Shown: in pieces, positions 1 to 9,200 of the stretch
How the letters are laid out: each line of letters starts with the position of its first letter
How positions within the stretch are numbered: the first letter of the stretch is position 1
Origin: Hyphomicrobium zavarzinii ATCC 27496
GTDB taxonomy: Bacteria > Pseudomonadota > Alphaproteobacteria > Rhizobiales > Hyphomicrobiaceae
Assembly (NCBI RefSeq): GCF_000383415.1
Contig: NZ_KB911255.1
Location: 480,001 to 544,000 of the forward strand
DNA: 64,000 nt
Reading direction: 5' to 3'
Program-made: the position numbers and the translations under genes
Notes under the pieces: generated by a model
What the model was told of the DNA's origin: nothing
The model's input: the letters and a program-made list of their open reading frames with translations, nothing else
Database searches by the model: none

Positions 1-2
1 TT

Positions 3-395
3 GTCCAGGGGCAGGGCATCATCGACATCACGAACCTCTACCTGCAGATCGCGCTCAGCTACGGGTTCGTCGGGTTCGTGCTGTTCTTCTCCATCTTCCT
101 GCAAAGCGTTTACGGCTTGCTGGTCGGGGCCTGGCGCGAGGCGCGCCACGGAGATCGTTCGACGTGTGCCGTGCTGCTGGCGATCCTCGTGGGCTGGCTG
201 ACGCTCGTCGCGACGACGAGCGATGTCGCATTGACGGTTCATCTCGGTATCGTATTCGCGGCGCTGGGGCGTGCCGCCTACGGCCTTTCGGCAAAGAGAC
301 ATGAGGAGGTGGTTCGCGTGCGGCCGCCCTCTCCGGTCTGCGTACCCGCTTGGCAACCCGCTCTGGCGCGGAAGCTCCCTGCCCCTCAGATCTAG
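3..395 (+). CDS. Wzy-like O-antigen/EPS polymerase, C-terminal fragment
   Basis: The frame is open from the left edge, so the 5' end lies outside the window. The visible N-terminal part carries the pattern GQGIIDITNLYLQIALSYG followed by hydrophobic segments (about residues 20-40 and 58-92 of the fragment). This glycine/aspartate/asparagine-rich periplasmic loop flanked by membrane helices is characteristic of the O-antigen ligase/polymerase (Wzy/WaaL) superfamily. Family knowledge: such proteins join lipid-linked repeat units in the periplasm. The flippase gene next to it is convergent, with 38 bp between the two stops, which fits a Wzx/Wzy pathway. It could be a ligase rather than a polymerase; the missing N-terminus prevents a decision. 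Confidence 0.7.
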   Translation, partial: VQGQGIIDITNLYLQIALSYGFVGFVLFFSIFLQSVYGLLVGAWREARHGDRSTCAVLLAILVGWLTLVATTSDVALTVHLGIVFAALGRAAYGLSAKRHEEVVRVRPPSPVCVPAWQPALARKLPAPQI

Positions 396-433
396 GATGG
401 CATCGCCGCGCTGCGATCGCCTGACGAGGCGTC

Positions 434-1843
434 TCAGCCGAGGATGCGGGTGAGGATCGCTATTGCGGTCAATCCGGCGATGTAGCCCGCGGGCCATGCC
501 GGGAGCACCATCAGCTCGTATTTCAGATCCGCAAGACCGAGCTCGCGGGCGAAGACGTAGTGGAAAGGCATCATGACGATGGGATGGAGCGCGATGGCGT
601 ACATCGCGCCGTGAAGGCCGTACATGTAGAAGAGGGTCGGCAAGAGAACGGCAACGGCAACCAGTCTCACGAAGCTCAGGATCGCCTGGTACTTCGGCCG
701 TCCAACGGCGAGGTAAGCCATGCTGAAAACGCCGTATCGCGCGAACACGAGAGAGAACGACAGGATCTGGAGGAGGGCGCCCGCATCCTCGTAACGGTGA
801 TCGTAGAGCAGCGAGACGAGGCTCGGCGCAACCGCGAACAGAAAGCCGGCAGAGCTCAGATACCAGATGTCGATCGGTGGGCGCAGGCGCATCAATTGCT
901 GGCGCAGCTTCTCGTGGCTCTCACGAGAGGCCTCGCTCAAAGCCGGGAGAACGACATTGTCGAACAGCCGCGAGATCAGCCCGTCGACCGCTCCATGCAG
1001 GTTGAGCGCGATGGAGTAGATGCCGAGGGTCGCAGCGCTGACGACGGCGCCGAGGAAGGCGCGATCGATGTTGGTTGCGAACACGAAGGTGATCGATGAA
1101 ACCAACACCCACTGGCCGAACTTCGATATCTCGGTGAGTGCCTCCCGGTTCCACATGAAGCGGTTCTTGATGCCCGGGAGATACGTGTGGCTCATCACGG
1201 TCGTGATGAGTGTCGCGACCACGCTGGCAGCGACAAGAGACCAGATCGACCGGGTGAAGTAGCCGAGCGCGATCATCAAGATCAGGCTGCCGATCTGGGC
1301 GGCCCCGTCGATGATGATGAGACGGCCGAGTGCAAGGTTGCGGCCGGCCGTCATGTGGTTCGTGGACTGGAAACCACCGATCACGAACACGAATGACGCG
1401 GCAATGAGCAGGAGGGGCAGCTCGGGCGCGGTGAAGGCGGTTCCTTCCTTGAAGAGACCGAAGCTGTTGGCGAGATACAACAGCATCGCGATGGCGACGC
1501 AGGCGATCCACATGATCACGCCGCGGAGCACCTGCACCGAGAACGCGGTGTTGAGGAGCACGGGATCGTCTCCGCGCTTGCTCTGAATGATGGCGGAGCG
1601 AAGTCCGATGTCGGAGAGCAGGCCGAGCGTGACCTGGATCATGATCACGAGGATCATGAGGCCGAACATCTCGGGAGCCAGCAATCTGGTGATGATCAGG
1701 TTGCCGCCGAGGCGGATCACCTGGCTCAGAACCTGAGCGCCCATCATCAGGCTGGCGGCCTGGAAAATGCGGCCGTGGATGAAGCGGTCGCGGAGCGCGG
1801 AGAAGCTGAGCCGGGAGAGCGCATCAAGCGGTACAAATCGCAC
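434..1843 (-). CDS. Wzx-like oligosaccharide flippase (PST family)
   Basis: About 470 residues with many hydrophobic segments and the N-terminal pattern of PST/MOP-family polysaccharide transporters: an amphipathic start, then MGAQVLSQVIRLGGNLIITR and LLAPEMFGLM, which matches the 'ls.il..ll.P..fGl' signature. It probably flips undecaprenyl-PP-linked repeat units across the inner membrane. I chose the GTG at 1843 because GAGGAGAG stands 8-9 bases before it; an in-frame ATG at 1861 has no visible ribosome-binding site. It is convergent with the Wzy fragment and co-directional with the OPX gene upstream of it, from which a strong terminator separates it. Confidence 0.85.
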   Translation of the reverse strand: MRFVPLDALSRLSFSALRDRFIHGRIFQAASLMMGAQVLSQVIRLGGNLIITRLLAPEMFGLMILVIMIQVTLGLLSDIGLRSAIIQSKRGDDPVLLNTAFSVQVLRGVIMWIACVAIAMLLYLANSFGLFKEGTAFTAPELPLLLIAASFVFVIGGFQSTNHMTAGRNLALGRLIIIDGAAQIGSLILMIALGYFTRSIWSLVAASVVATLITTVMSHTYLPGIKNRFMWNREALTEISKFGQWVLVSSITFVFATNIDRAFLGAVVSAATLGIYSIALNLHGAVDGLISRLFDNVVLPALSEASRESHEKLRQQLMRLRPPIDIWYLSSAGFLFAVAPSLVSLLYDHRYEDAGALLQILSFSLVFARYGVFSMAYLAVGRPKYQAILSFVRLVAVAVLLPTLFYMYGLHGAMYAIALHPIVMMPFHYVFARELGLADLKYELMVLPAWPAGYIAGLTAIAILTRILG

Positions 1844-2035
1844 GCGATGCTCTCCTCGCATCAAGTTCCGAAAGTGCCCGGTCGGCCTGGGACAGGCCTA
1901 ATCACCATCGAAGGGGCTGGTTGGCAAGCCATTCACGCATGAGGAGATTAATATCGGGCCAACATGGCGTCCGTGGGCCTTGCGGCGTCGCGCCGGGGTG
2001 GCTGGCTCGTGACGAAGATGCATCCGTTTGGGCAC

Positions 2036-2075
2036 GAAAAAGCGGCCGCGCGGCAGGTCATGCCGCACGGCCGCT
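2036..2075 (-). terminator. Rho-independent terminator after the OPX gene
   Basis: Two 15-base arms (2041-2055 and 2061-2075), complementary except for one mismatch, enclose a 5-base loop. Read on the minus strand, the hairpin is followed by five T residues. It lies 11 bp past the stop of the OPX gene and upstream of the flippase, so the flippase probably has its own promoter in 1844-2035. No gene was seen in that spacer. Confidence 0.85.
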
Positions 2076-2085
2076 GGAAGCAATC

Positions 2086-3615
2086 TCAGTAGTGGCTGCG
2101 GCTGCCTGCGTCCGAGGACGAGGAAGACGTGCGGCGGAGGATCGCCGGGGCGTCCACGGCCGCGTCCTCGATCATGCGCTGCGCGGCGTCGGCAGCGTCG
2201 ATCGCGTTGTCGCTGCCTTCGAGAGACGACTGCTCGCTGGCGGCCTCAGGCTGGGCGTCCTGGCCTTCGGCCACGATCAGCACATCACCCGGCAGGATCT
2301 CGGTGAACACGGAGGCGGGAATCGTCTGTACGCCTTCAGCGGTCTCGCGGGCGATGTGATACTTGAGCTTCAGCACATCCTCCTGGTCAGCGGTGCCGGG
2401 GCGCACGCCCGAAGCGAGCTCGAGCTGGGCGACCTCACGCTCGAGCGCATCGATACGCTCGCTCAGAGCGGCGCGGCGCTGCTGCGGAACCATCACGAGC
2501 TGCTGGTCGATGTTGCTCAGGCGAACGCGTGCACGCTCGACCATGGAGTGCGCCTCTGCGTAACGCACCTCGCTCGAAAGCAGGTCCGACTTCTGGCTCA
2601 GATAACGGCTCTTGGAGACGAGCTGCTTGTCCTTGAGGCTCTCGATGTCGGCGAGCTGAGCGCGCGTGATCTCGAGCTGGCCGAGGACGGCCTTCTCCTG
2701 GCTCTGGGCGGCGGAGAGCTCACGCTCGGCGGCCTCGCGCTCACGACGAAGGCCGATGAGCTGGGTTTCCATCATGTCGCGCTGCTCGCTCAGCATCGTG
2801 TTCTGGCGAGCGACGAGCGTCGTCAGAGCCGTGCGGCTCGATTCCGGAACGCTCTTGATCAGCGTCTTGACGCGCTCGGTCGTTGCGACCGCGTCAGCAC
2901 CCTCACGCTCGGCCTTTAGGCGCGCGAGCTGTGCGAGAGCGAAGGTCAACTGCGTCCGCGTCTGGCGGTTCGCAACCGTACGAACCTGCGTGCTGCCTCC
3001 CTCGACAGACGAACGCATCACACCGCGTGCGAGAGAAATGGCCTGGATCACCTTGAGGCCCGGGCGCCATTCGATGGCACCGGCTTCGGCAACCTGACCC
3101 ATGATGAAGTAGGGACGGAACTTGGCGACCTCGATGGCCACCGTCACGTCGGTGCGCGTCAAGGCGCTGAGCTTCTGGGCCAGCATCTGCTCGAGCTCGG
3201 CCGGCGTCATGGTGCCGATCTCGATACGGCCCAGGCGCGGGAAGGAGAGCGAAGAGTCCGGATCGATGGTGTAGTCGCCGCTTACGTCGGCGTTGCCCCA
3301 CACGCGGATCCGGATGCGCTCGACGTGCGACATGTCGAATGTCGCCCGCTTCTTGGTTTGAGCCTGCGTTTGCGCGGCGGGTACGCTATACTCGACCTCG
3401 CGGATACTCGACGCGTTTGGCGAGAGCGCATGCGCGGGCGATACGGATGCGAGATCCACCGCCGAGGCCGCATGCCTATCGGCATGGGCCGAGTCTTCTC
3501 CAAAGCTGTCGGCAAAAATAGCGCCAGGCAATATGCTTGCTGCGACACACGCGCCCAAAAGCGTCGGAATGCGCACTCGCCGCACGATCGGGCGGCTAAC
3601 AATTTTACTCGTCAC
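2086..3615 (-). CDS. Outer-membrane polysaccharide export (OPX) protein, ExoF/Wza-like, with long coiled coil
   Basis: About 509 residues. An N-terminal hydrophobic stretch after several arginines (RIPTLLGACVAASILPGAIF) reads as a signal peptide. About residues 100-190 match the Poly_export plus SLBB-like region (IRIRVWGNADVSGDYTIDPD, then the PRLGRIEIGTMTPAELEQML stretch). Residues roughly 215-420 are charged and leucine-rich with few prolines, a predicted coiled coil like that of rhizobial ExoF proteins. Likely role: export of the finished polymer through the periplasm and outer membrane. The GTG at 3615 was chosen because GGTGGAG lies 3 bases before it; an ATG at 3666 gives 17 extra residues without a clear site. 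A terminator follows the stop. The upstream region is divergent from a glycosyltransferase. Confidence 0.85.
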   Translation of the reverse strand: MTSKIVSRPIVRRVRIPTLLGACVAASILPGAIFADSFGEDSAHADRHAASAVDLASVSPAHALSPNASSIREVEYSVPAAQTQAQTKKRATFDMSHVERIRIRVWGNADVSGDYTIDPDSSLSFPRLGRIEIGTMTPAELEQMLAQKLSALTRTDVTVAIEVAKFRPYFIMGQVAEAGAIEWRPGLKVIQAISLARGVMRSSVEGGSTQVRTVANRQTRTQLTFALAQLARLKAEREGADAVATTERVKTLIKSVPESSRTALTTLVARQNTMLSEQRDMMETQLIGLRREREAAERELSAAQSQEKAVLGQLEITRAQLADIESLKDKQLVSKSRYLSQKSDLLSSEVRYAEAHSMVERARVRLSNIDQQLVMVPQQRRAALSERIDALEREVAQLELASGVRPGTADQEDVLKLKYHIARETAEGVQTIPASVFTEILPGDVLIVAEGQDAQPEAASEQSSLEGSDNAIDAADAAQRMIEDAAVDAPAILRRTSSSSSDAGSRSHY

Positions 3616-4068
3616 GGACTCCACCCTTCCGCTACGGCGTTCGTCTGCACAAAGATTGCAGGCCAACGACGTGCCCCATGTGAACGACCTAAGTCAGGAG
3701 CAAATACGTGCCAAAACGGCACGTCTAGAAATCGAAAAATATGACCTGATACAATCATGTGCAACATAAATATTATGATATTGTTTACCTTGGTTAACCG
3801 CTGCCGCCGCGAGCTGTGGATTGTCACACGGAAGGGCGGTGTTTCATCGGATCGTCGCAGTCGAGAACGTGCGGTTTGGGGCCGGTTCGCGACGACGGAA
3901 CTTGCAGCCGGGCTCCGCGCCGAGGCCTGTGGATGACGCCGCGCGCGAGGCGGGATTTCGCCCCGCTCAACCAAAGTCAGCGGGATTTCTTCCGAAGCTT
4001 CGGTGCTGTGATAGTACGAGTGCCGCGCGTCTGAGGCGCAACCGCGTCCGATCGTAGTGGGTGAAATT
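3616..4068. promoter_or_regulatory. Divergent intergenic region between OPX and glycosyltransferase genes
   Basis: About 450 bp with no credible gene. It holds an AT-rich island around 3740-3800, unlike the GC-rich coding surroundings, and an inverted GGTTAACC at 3792-3799. Reading frames that cross it on both strands have unlikely composition and no recognisable domain. It probably holds the promoters of both flanking genes. Confidence 0.5.
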
Positions 4069-5079
4069 ATGTTTTCTGAGCAGACGGATAAGACAGCTTC
4101 GGGTGTCACCGTCGTTGTCGCGCTCGTGAATTATTGCACGCGCGATCTCACGCTGGACGCTCTTCGCTCGCTCGAGCCCGAGATTGCGCAGTATCCCGGC
4201 TCTCATGTGGTGGTCGCAGACAACGCCTCGCCGGATGGATCGGGCGCAGAGATCGCGCGCGCCATAGCGGAGAACGGATGGTCCGCGTGGGCGCGGCTGC
4301 TGCCGATGCCGATCAACGGCGGCTTCAGCTATGGCAACAACGGCGTGGTTCGCGAGCAGCTCGCGAAGCCGCAGCCCCCTAAGTACATCTGGCTTCTGAA
4401 TACCGACACCGTCGTGAGGCCGGGCGGGCTCCGCGCGCTCATCTCCTTTCTCGAAACCCATCCCGATGCGGGGATCGCCGGAAGCCGCCTGGAGCACCCC
4501 GATGGGGAGCGCCAATGCTCGGCGTTTCGCTTTCATTCGGTCGCGGGCGAGTTCGAATCGAGCCTTCAGATCGGCGTCGTGTCCAAGCTGCTGAAGCCGT
4601 GGGTGATCGCGCCTCCTCTCACCGATGAGCCCTCCCGCTACGATTGGCTTTCGGGCGCGAGCATGCTGATCCGCACACGCGTTTTCCAGGACGTGGGGCT
4701 GATGGACGAGGACTACTTCCTCTACTACGAGGAGACGGATTTCTGCCGTCGTGCGTTGGATTACGGCTGGTCTTGCTGGTATGTGCCCGAGAGCCGTGTG
4801 ATCCATCTCGTGGGCAAGAGCACGGGCGTCACCGATGCGGCGGGGCGTGTCAAGCGGCGGGCTCCCTACTGGTTCCAGTCGCGGCGGCGCTACTTCATCA
4901 AGCATCATGGCGTGGTCTATGCGGCGCTGGCGGATCTCGCGCTTGCGGCCGGAACCGCACTATCGATGCTCCGCAACGTCGTGCGGGGACGCGCACCCAC
5001 GAATCCCGAACGGTTTCTCAGCGATCTCGCGCGTCAGAGCGCGATCCTCAATCCGTCTGCCGGCGGGGAGCCGCGATGA
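4069..5079 (+). CDS. Family 2 glycosyltransferase, rhamnosyltransferase-like
   Basis: About 336 residues. The GT2 nucleotide-sugar fold is visible from residue 13: VVVALVNYCTRDL, then ADNASPDGSG, the metal-site region LLNTDTVVRPG, and the late motif YDWLSGASMLIRTRVF followed by DEDYFLYYEETDFC, the typical GT2 acceptor-site ED pattern. It resembles WbbL-type rhamnosyltransferases, which fits the rfb genes downstream, but the donor sugar is inference. It probably acts at the cytoplasmic face of the inner membrane in repeat-unit assembly. The ATG at 4069 follows GGTGAA; an in-frame GTG at 4057 is the alternative. Its stop overlaps the next start (ATGA). Confidence 0.85.
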   Translation: MFSEQTDKTASGVTVVVALVNYCTRDLTLDALRSLEPEIAQYPGSHVVVADNASPDGSGAEIARAIAENGWSAWARLLPMPINGGFSYGNNGVVREQLAKPQPPKYIWLLNTDTVVRPGGLRALISFLETHPDAGIAGSRLEHPDGERQCSAFRFHSVAGEFESSLQIGVVSKLLKPWVIAPPLTDEPSRYDWLSGASMLIRTRVFQDVGLMDEDYFLYYEETDFCRRALDYGWSCWYVPESRVIHLVGKSTGVTDAAGRVKRRAPYWFQSRRRYFIKHHGVVYAALADLALAAGTALSMLRNVVRGRAPTNPERFLSDLARQSAILNPSAGGEPR

Positions 5080-6086
5080 CGGAGGGCGGCCCGGGCGCGG
5101 TGGAGCAGCCTCACCAGGACGTCGCGGCAATCGTCATCGGGCGCAACGAGGGCGAGCGGCTTCAGCGTTGCCTGCGCTCGCTCCTCGGGCAGGTTCGCAC
5201 GATCGTCTACGTGGATTCCGGATCGAGCGACGGCTCGATCGCGTTCGCGGAAGGGCTTGGCGTGCACGTGGTGCCGCTTGACCTCAGCTTGCCCTTCACG
5301 GCTGCCCGGGCGCGCAACGCGGGATTTTCCCATCTGGAGAGCCTTGGGGAGCGCCCGGCCTACATTCAGTTTGTGGATGGCGATTGCGAGGTGGAGCGCG
5401 GCTGGATCGGGACCGCACGCCGCTTTCTGTCCGAGACGGATGCGGCGGCCGTCGTATTCGGCCGGCGGCGGGAGCGGTTTCCGGAACGCTCTCTCTATAA
5501 CCGGCTTTGCGATCTCGAATGGAGCGTTCCTGCGGGCGAGGTGAAAAGCTGCGGCGGAGATGCGTTGATGCGCGCAAGCGCGTTCCGCGAGGCCGGCGGT
5601 TACCGGCCGGATCTCATTGCGGGCGAGGAGCCCGAGCTGTGCGTTCGCTTGCGTCGGCGGGGGTGGAAGATTTTCTGCCTCGATCACCCGATGACGCTGC
5701 ATGACGCGGCGATGACGCGTTTCTCCCAGTGGTGGCGCCGCTCCGTGCGCTCCGGCTACGCGTTTGCCCAAGGCGCTCACCTGCATGGCGACCCGCCTGA
5801 GCGTCATTGGGTGGCCGAGTCCCGCCGCGCGTGGATCTGGGGTGCCGGCATTCCGGCAGCGATCGCCGCCACGGTGGTGCTTGTGGGGCCTGCGGGCCTT
5901 GCGCTCGCGCTGGTCTATCCCGTTCAGGTGCTCCGCCTTTACCTCAAGCGCACGGGGCGTGAGCCGATGCCTCTGGCGTCCTCTTTTCTCCACGTTCTGG
6001 GCCGATTTCCCGAGGCCGCCGGACAGATGAAATTTCGGCGAGACCTGCTCACGGGGCGTGCGGGAAAATTAATTGAATACAAGTGA
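5076..6086 (+). CDS. Family 2 glycosyltransferase
   Basis: 336 residues. GT2 signatures are AAIVIGRNEGERLQ near residue 13, YVDSGSSDGS, FVDGDCEVERGW (the DxD-like site) and, further on, GGDALMRASAFREAGGYRPD with an acidic GEEPELCVRLRRRGW segment. The C-terminal third has a hydrophobic stretch (IPAAIAATVVLVGPAGLALA), so the enzyme is probably membrane-attached. It is translationally coupled to the preceding glycosyltransferase by a 4-base overlap, with GGGGAG before the ATG. Likely role: adding one sugar of the EPS repeat unit; donor and linkage unknown. Confidence 0.83.
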   Translation: MTEGGPGAVEQPHQDVAAIVIGRNEGERLQRCLRSLLGQVRTIVYVDSGSSDGSIAFAEGLGVHVVPLDLSLPFTAARARNAGFSHLESLGERPAYIQFVDGDCEVERGWIGTARRFLSETDAAAVVFGRRRERFPERSLYNRLCDLEWSVPAGEVKSCGGDALMRASAFREAGGYRPDLIAGEEPELCVRLRRRGWKIFCLDHPMTLHDAAMTRFSQWWRRSVRSGYAFAQGAHLHGDPPERHWVAESRRAWIWGAGIPAAIAATVVLVGPAGLALALVYPVQVLRLYLKRTGREPMPLASSFLHVLGRFPEAAGQMKFRRDLLTGRAGKLIEYK

Positions 6087-6221
6087 TTCCGTCGTCGTGC
6101 GATCCCGTCTTGCGGAGGCGGGCACAATGCTTTTCGCTCCGTTAACGCTAGTGCTCTGGGGCGTTTGTTAGGCGCTGCGCGGACGGATAGGATTTGGTTC
6201 GGGTTTTTTCGTTTTTTCTGA

Positions 6222-9200
6222 ATGTTGGCAGGGGCGTCTGGGTGGCTGAGGCGTCATGTCGGTCGTGGAAACAGTCGTGGCTGCGATAACGTGACTCATG
6301 TCAGTCCCAGAGACCGGCTTCGTGCCCTCTCTCCCAAAGCATCCAAGCTGCGCACCGCCTCGCCGGAGGACCGGGCTCCAGCAGATTTGCGCACTCTCTT
6401 TCTGCGTCAATGCAGCCGCCTCGGCGCGACGACGGTCGCCTACGCGCTGCTGGCCGACAATCTCGGCATAGCCTGCCAGATCACTTACGAAGAGCTGCAG
6501 CGGCGGGTGTTCACTCTCGCCTATGCCCTGGCCGCGCGTTGCGAGCCGGGGGAGCGTGTGCTTCTCGCGTTCGACAACGGTCTCGAAAGCATCGAGCTGT
6601 TCTGGGCGTGCATCGTGGCCGGCGCGGTGCCCATTCCGGCGCCAGCGCCAGCGCCGCGGCAGTTTGCGGAAATCGGATACCGTCGCCTGCAGGGCATCGC
6701 GGCCGATGCCGGCGCAAGCCTTGTCGTCACCACCGCAGACCAGCTCGCGAAGCTGCCGCTGCCAGTGCCTGATAATTGGGTGTCTTACGAGGCGCTCGAT
6801 GGAGGTCTCGCGACGGCACCGCCAGACGTCACGGTTTCGGAAAGCGATCTTGCGTACCTGCAATATACGTCCGGCTCGACCAGCGAACCTCGCGGAGTAG
6901 AACTCACGCACGCCAACGTGCTGCATCACTGCGCGGTGATCACACGCACAGCGGATTCGAGCACGGAACCGGTCAGCTCCCTCAATTGGCTCCCCTGGTT
7001 TCACGATTTCGGGCTTGTGCAGGGCGTGATCGCGCCGCTCTACAAGGGCGCGACCTCCTATCTTATGCCGACTGTCTCGTTCATGCGCAGGCCGCTTTCG
7101 TGGCTCGAGGGAATAGCCAAATATCGCGTCTCGCATAGCGGTGGGCCGGATACTGCGTACCTGTCTTGCGTGAGAGCTCTAGCCCGCCGTCCGAACTGGA
7201 CGGTGGATCTCGGCTCCTGGTCTCTGGCGACGAGCGGCGGAGAGCCGGTTCGCGCCGATACCGTCCAGGCTTTCCTGCGCGCTTTCGCTCCGCATGGGTT
7301 TCGTAGCGAGGCTTTCGCGCCGGCCTACGGAATGGCGGAGGCCGTTCTCGCCGTAAGCCTCAATTGCGAGGAAACGCCGCCGCGTTTTCTACGCTTGGAC
7401 AGCGCCGCCCTCGAGCGCAACGAGGTTTGCGAGGCGCCAGGCCATGCCGCCGACGCCAAGACGCTCGTCGGGTGCGGCGCGGTGCTCGATGGGCTCGATC
7501 TTCGCATCGTCGACGCGGAAACTGGCGTTGAGCGTGCGCCGAACCGGGTTGGCGAAATCTGGGTGCGCGGGCTGACCATCGGGCAAGGCTACTGGGGGAA
7601 GCCGGACGAGAGCCGCGAGGCGTTCGGCGCAGAGCTCGCGGGAAGCGGCGAGCGCTTCCTGCGTACCGGCGATCTCGGCTTTCTGCACGATGGTCAGCTC
7701 TATATTTCCGGGCGCCGCAAAGACCTGATCGTCGTGCATGGGCGCAATCTTTATCCGCAGGACATCGAGCATACGGCGGAGGCGGCACATGATGCCGTGC
7801 GCGAAGGTGGCGTTATCGCCTTGGGCATCGAACGATCCGTCGGGGAAGCCGTGGTGCTGCTCGCCGAATGTTCGGGGAGGCCTGACGAGGCCGCAATCCG
7901 TGACCTGGCCGAGCGTATTAGGCGTGAAGTGAGCGCGGAGCACGGCGTCGAGGTTCACGATGTCGTGGTGTTGAAGCGCGGGGCGTTGCCCCAGACTTCG
8001 AGCGGAAAGCCGCAACGTGCTGTCGCGCGCCAGCGCTATCTCGCACGCGGCTTCGAGGGTGAGAGGCTCAATGGCGGACCGGCCGTGCAGGCCAGCCGGG
8101 ATCCTGCGGATGCCACCGAACGCGTTGTCGCCGACGCGTGGATGGCTGTGCTGGGTCTCGATCGCTGCAATGTGGACGATGACTTCTTCCTGCAGGGCGG
8201 AAACTCCCTCACCGCGACACAGCTCGTCTCGCGCCTGAAAGCTGCCTCCGGCGTGGATCTCGCGATCCGGAGTGTGTTCGAGGCGCCGACCATTGCCGGT
8301 CTCGCGCGGAAGCTTCGGGACGAAGCGGGCCGCTCCGTTTCTTCGTGCGTGGATCGAGGGCAAGGCGGCGAGATCGTTTTGGCAGACGCTACGCCGCTGT
8401 CCTTCTCGCAGGAACGCATGTGGTTCATTCACCAGCAGGCGCCGGAAAGCCCTGCCTACCACATGCCGCTCGCCTTGCGGCTCAGGGGCACGGTCGATGC
8501 GGATGCGATGGAGGCGGCATTCGCCCGCGTCATCGAGCGTCACGATATTCTACGGACGACGTTCGAGACGACTGCGTCCGGAGTCGAGCCGCGCGTTCAC
8601 CTGGCCATGCACGTTCCGCTTCGCCGTGTTGCGCTTTCGGCCGCCGATCCCGCGGCGCGGGCCGAGGAGCTGGAGCGCCTGCTTGCGCGCCTGACACACG
8701 AGACGTTCGATTTTGAGCGCGGCCCGTTGATGCGGACCTACCTCGTCGAACTCGGGGCGGGGGAGGCGGTTCTGCTCATCGTGATGCATCATATCATCGG
8801 CGATCAGTGGTCGTTCGCCGTGCTGGCGCGCGAGCTTGCGCACTTCTATCGCGCGGCTCTTGGCGCCGAAGTGGGGCTGCTGCCTCCTTTGGTCGCGCAA
8901 TATGCGGATTACGCCGCGTGGCAGCGCAGCACGTTTGCCGGCGCGCGGCGTGAGCGTGAGGAAGCGTACTGGGAACAGGAGCTTGCCGATCTCGAGCCGT
9001 TTGCGCTCGCTTCCGATGCGCCGCGTCCCAATCATCCGCTCTATCGCGGCGGCCGTGTGCGGGTGCCGCTCGATCCCGGTCTTGTGAAGGAATTGACGGC
9101 GCTGGGCGCTCGTCACGCGGCGAGCCTTTCGATGGTGATGATGGCGGCGCTCGACGCGCTGCTGCACCGTCATTCCGGGCGAACGGATATTTCGTTCGGT

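Noticed and set aside
3612-4109. A 165-codon frame across the spacer left of the first glycosyltransferase
   Set aside because: Overlaps two promoter regions, changes composition along its length, no ribosome-binding site or homology signal.
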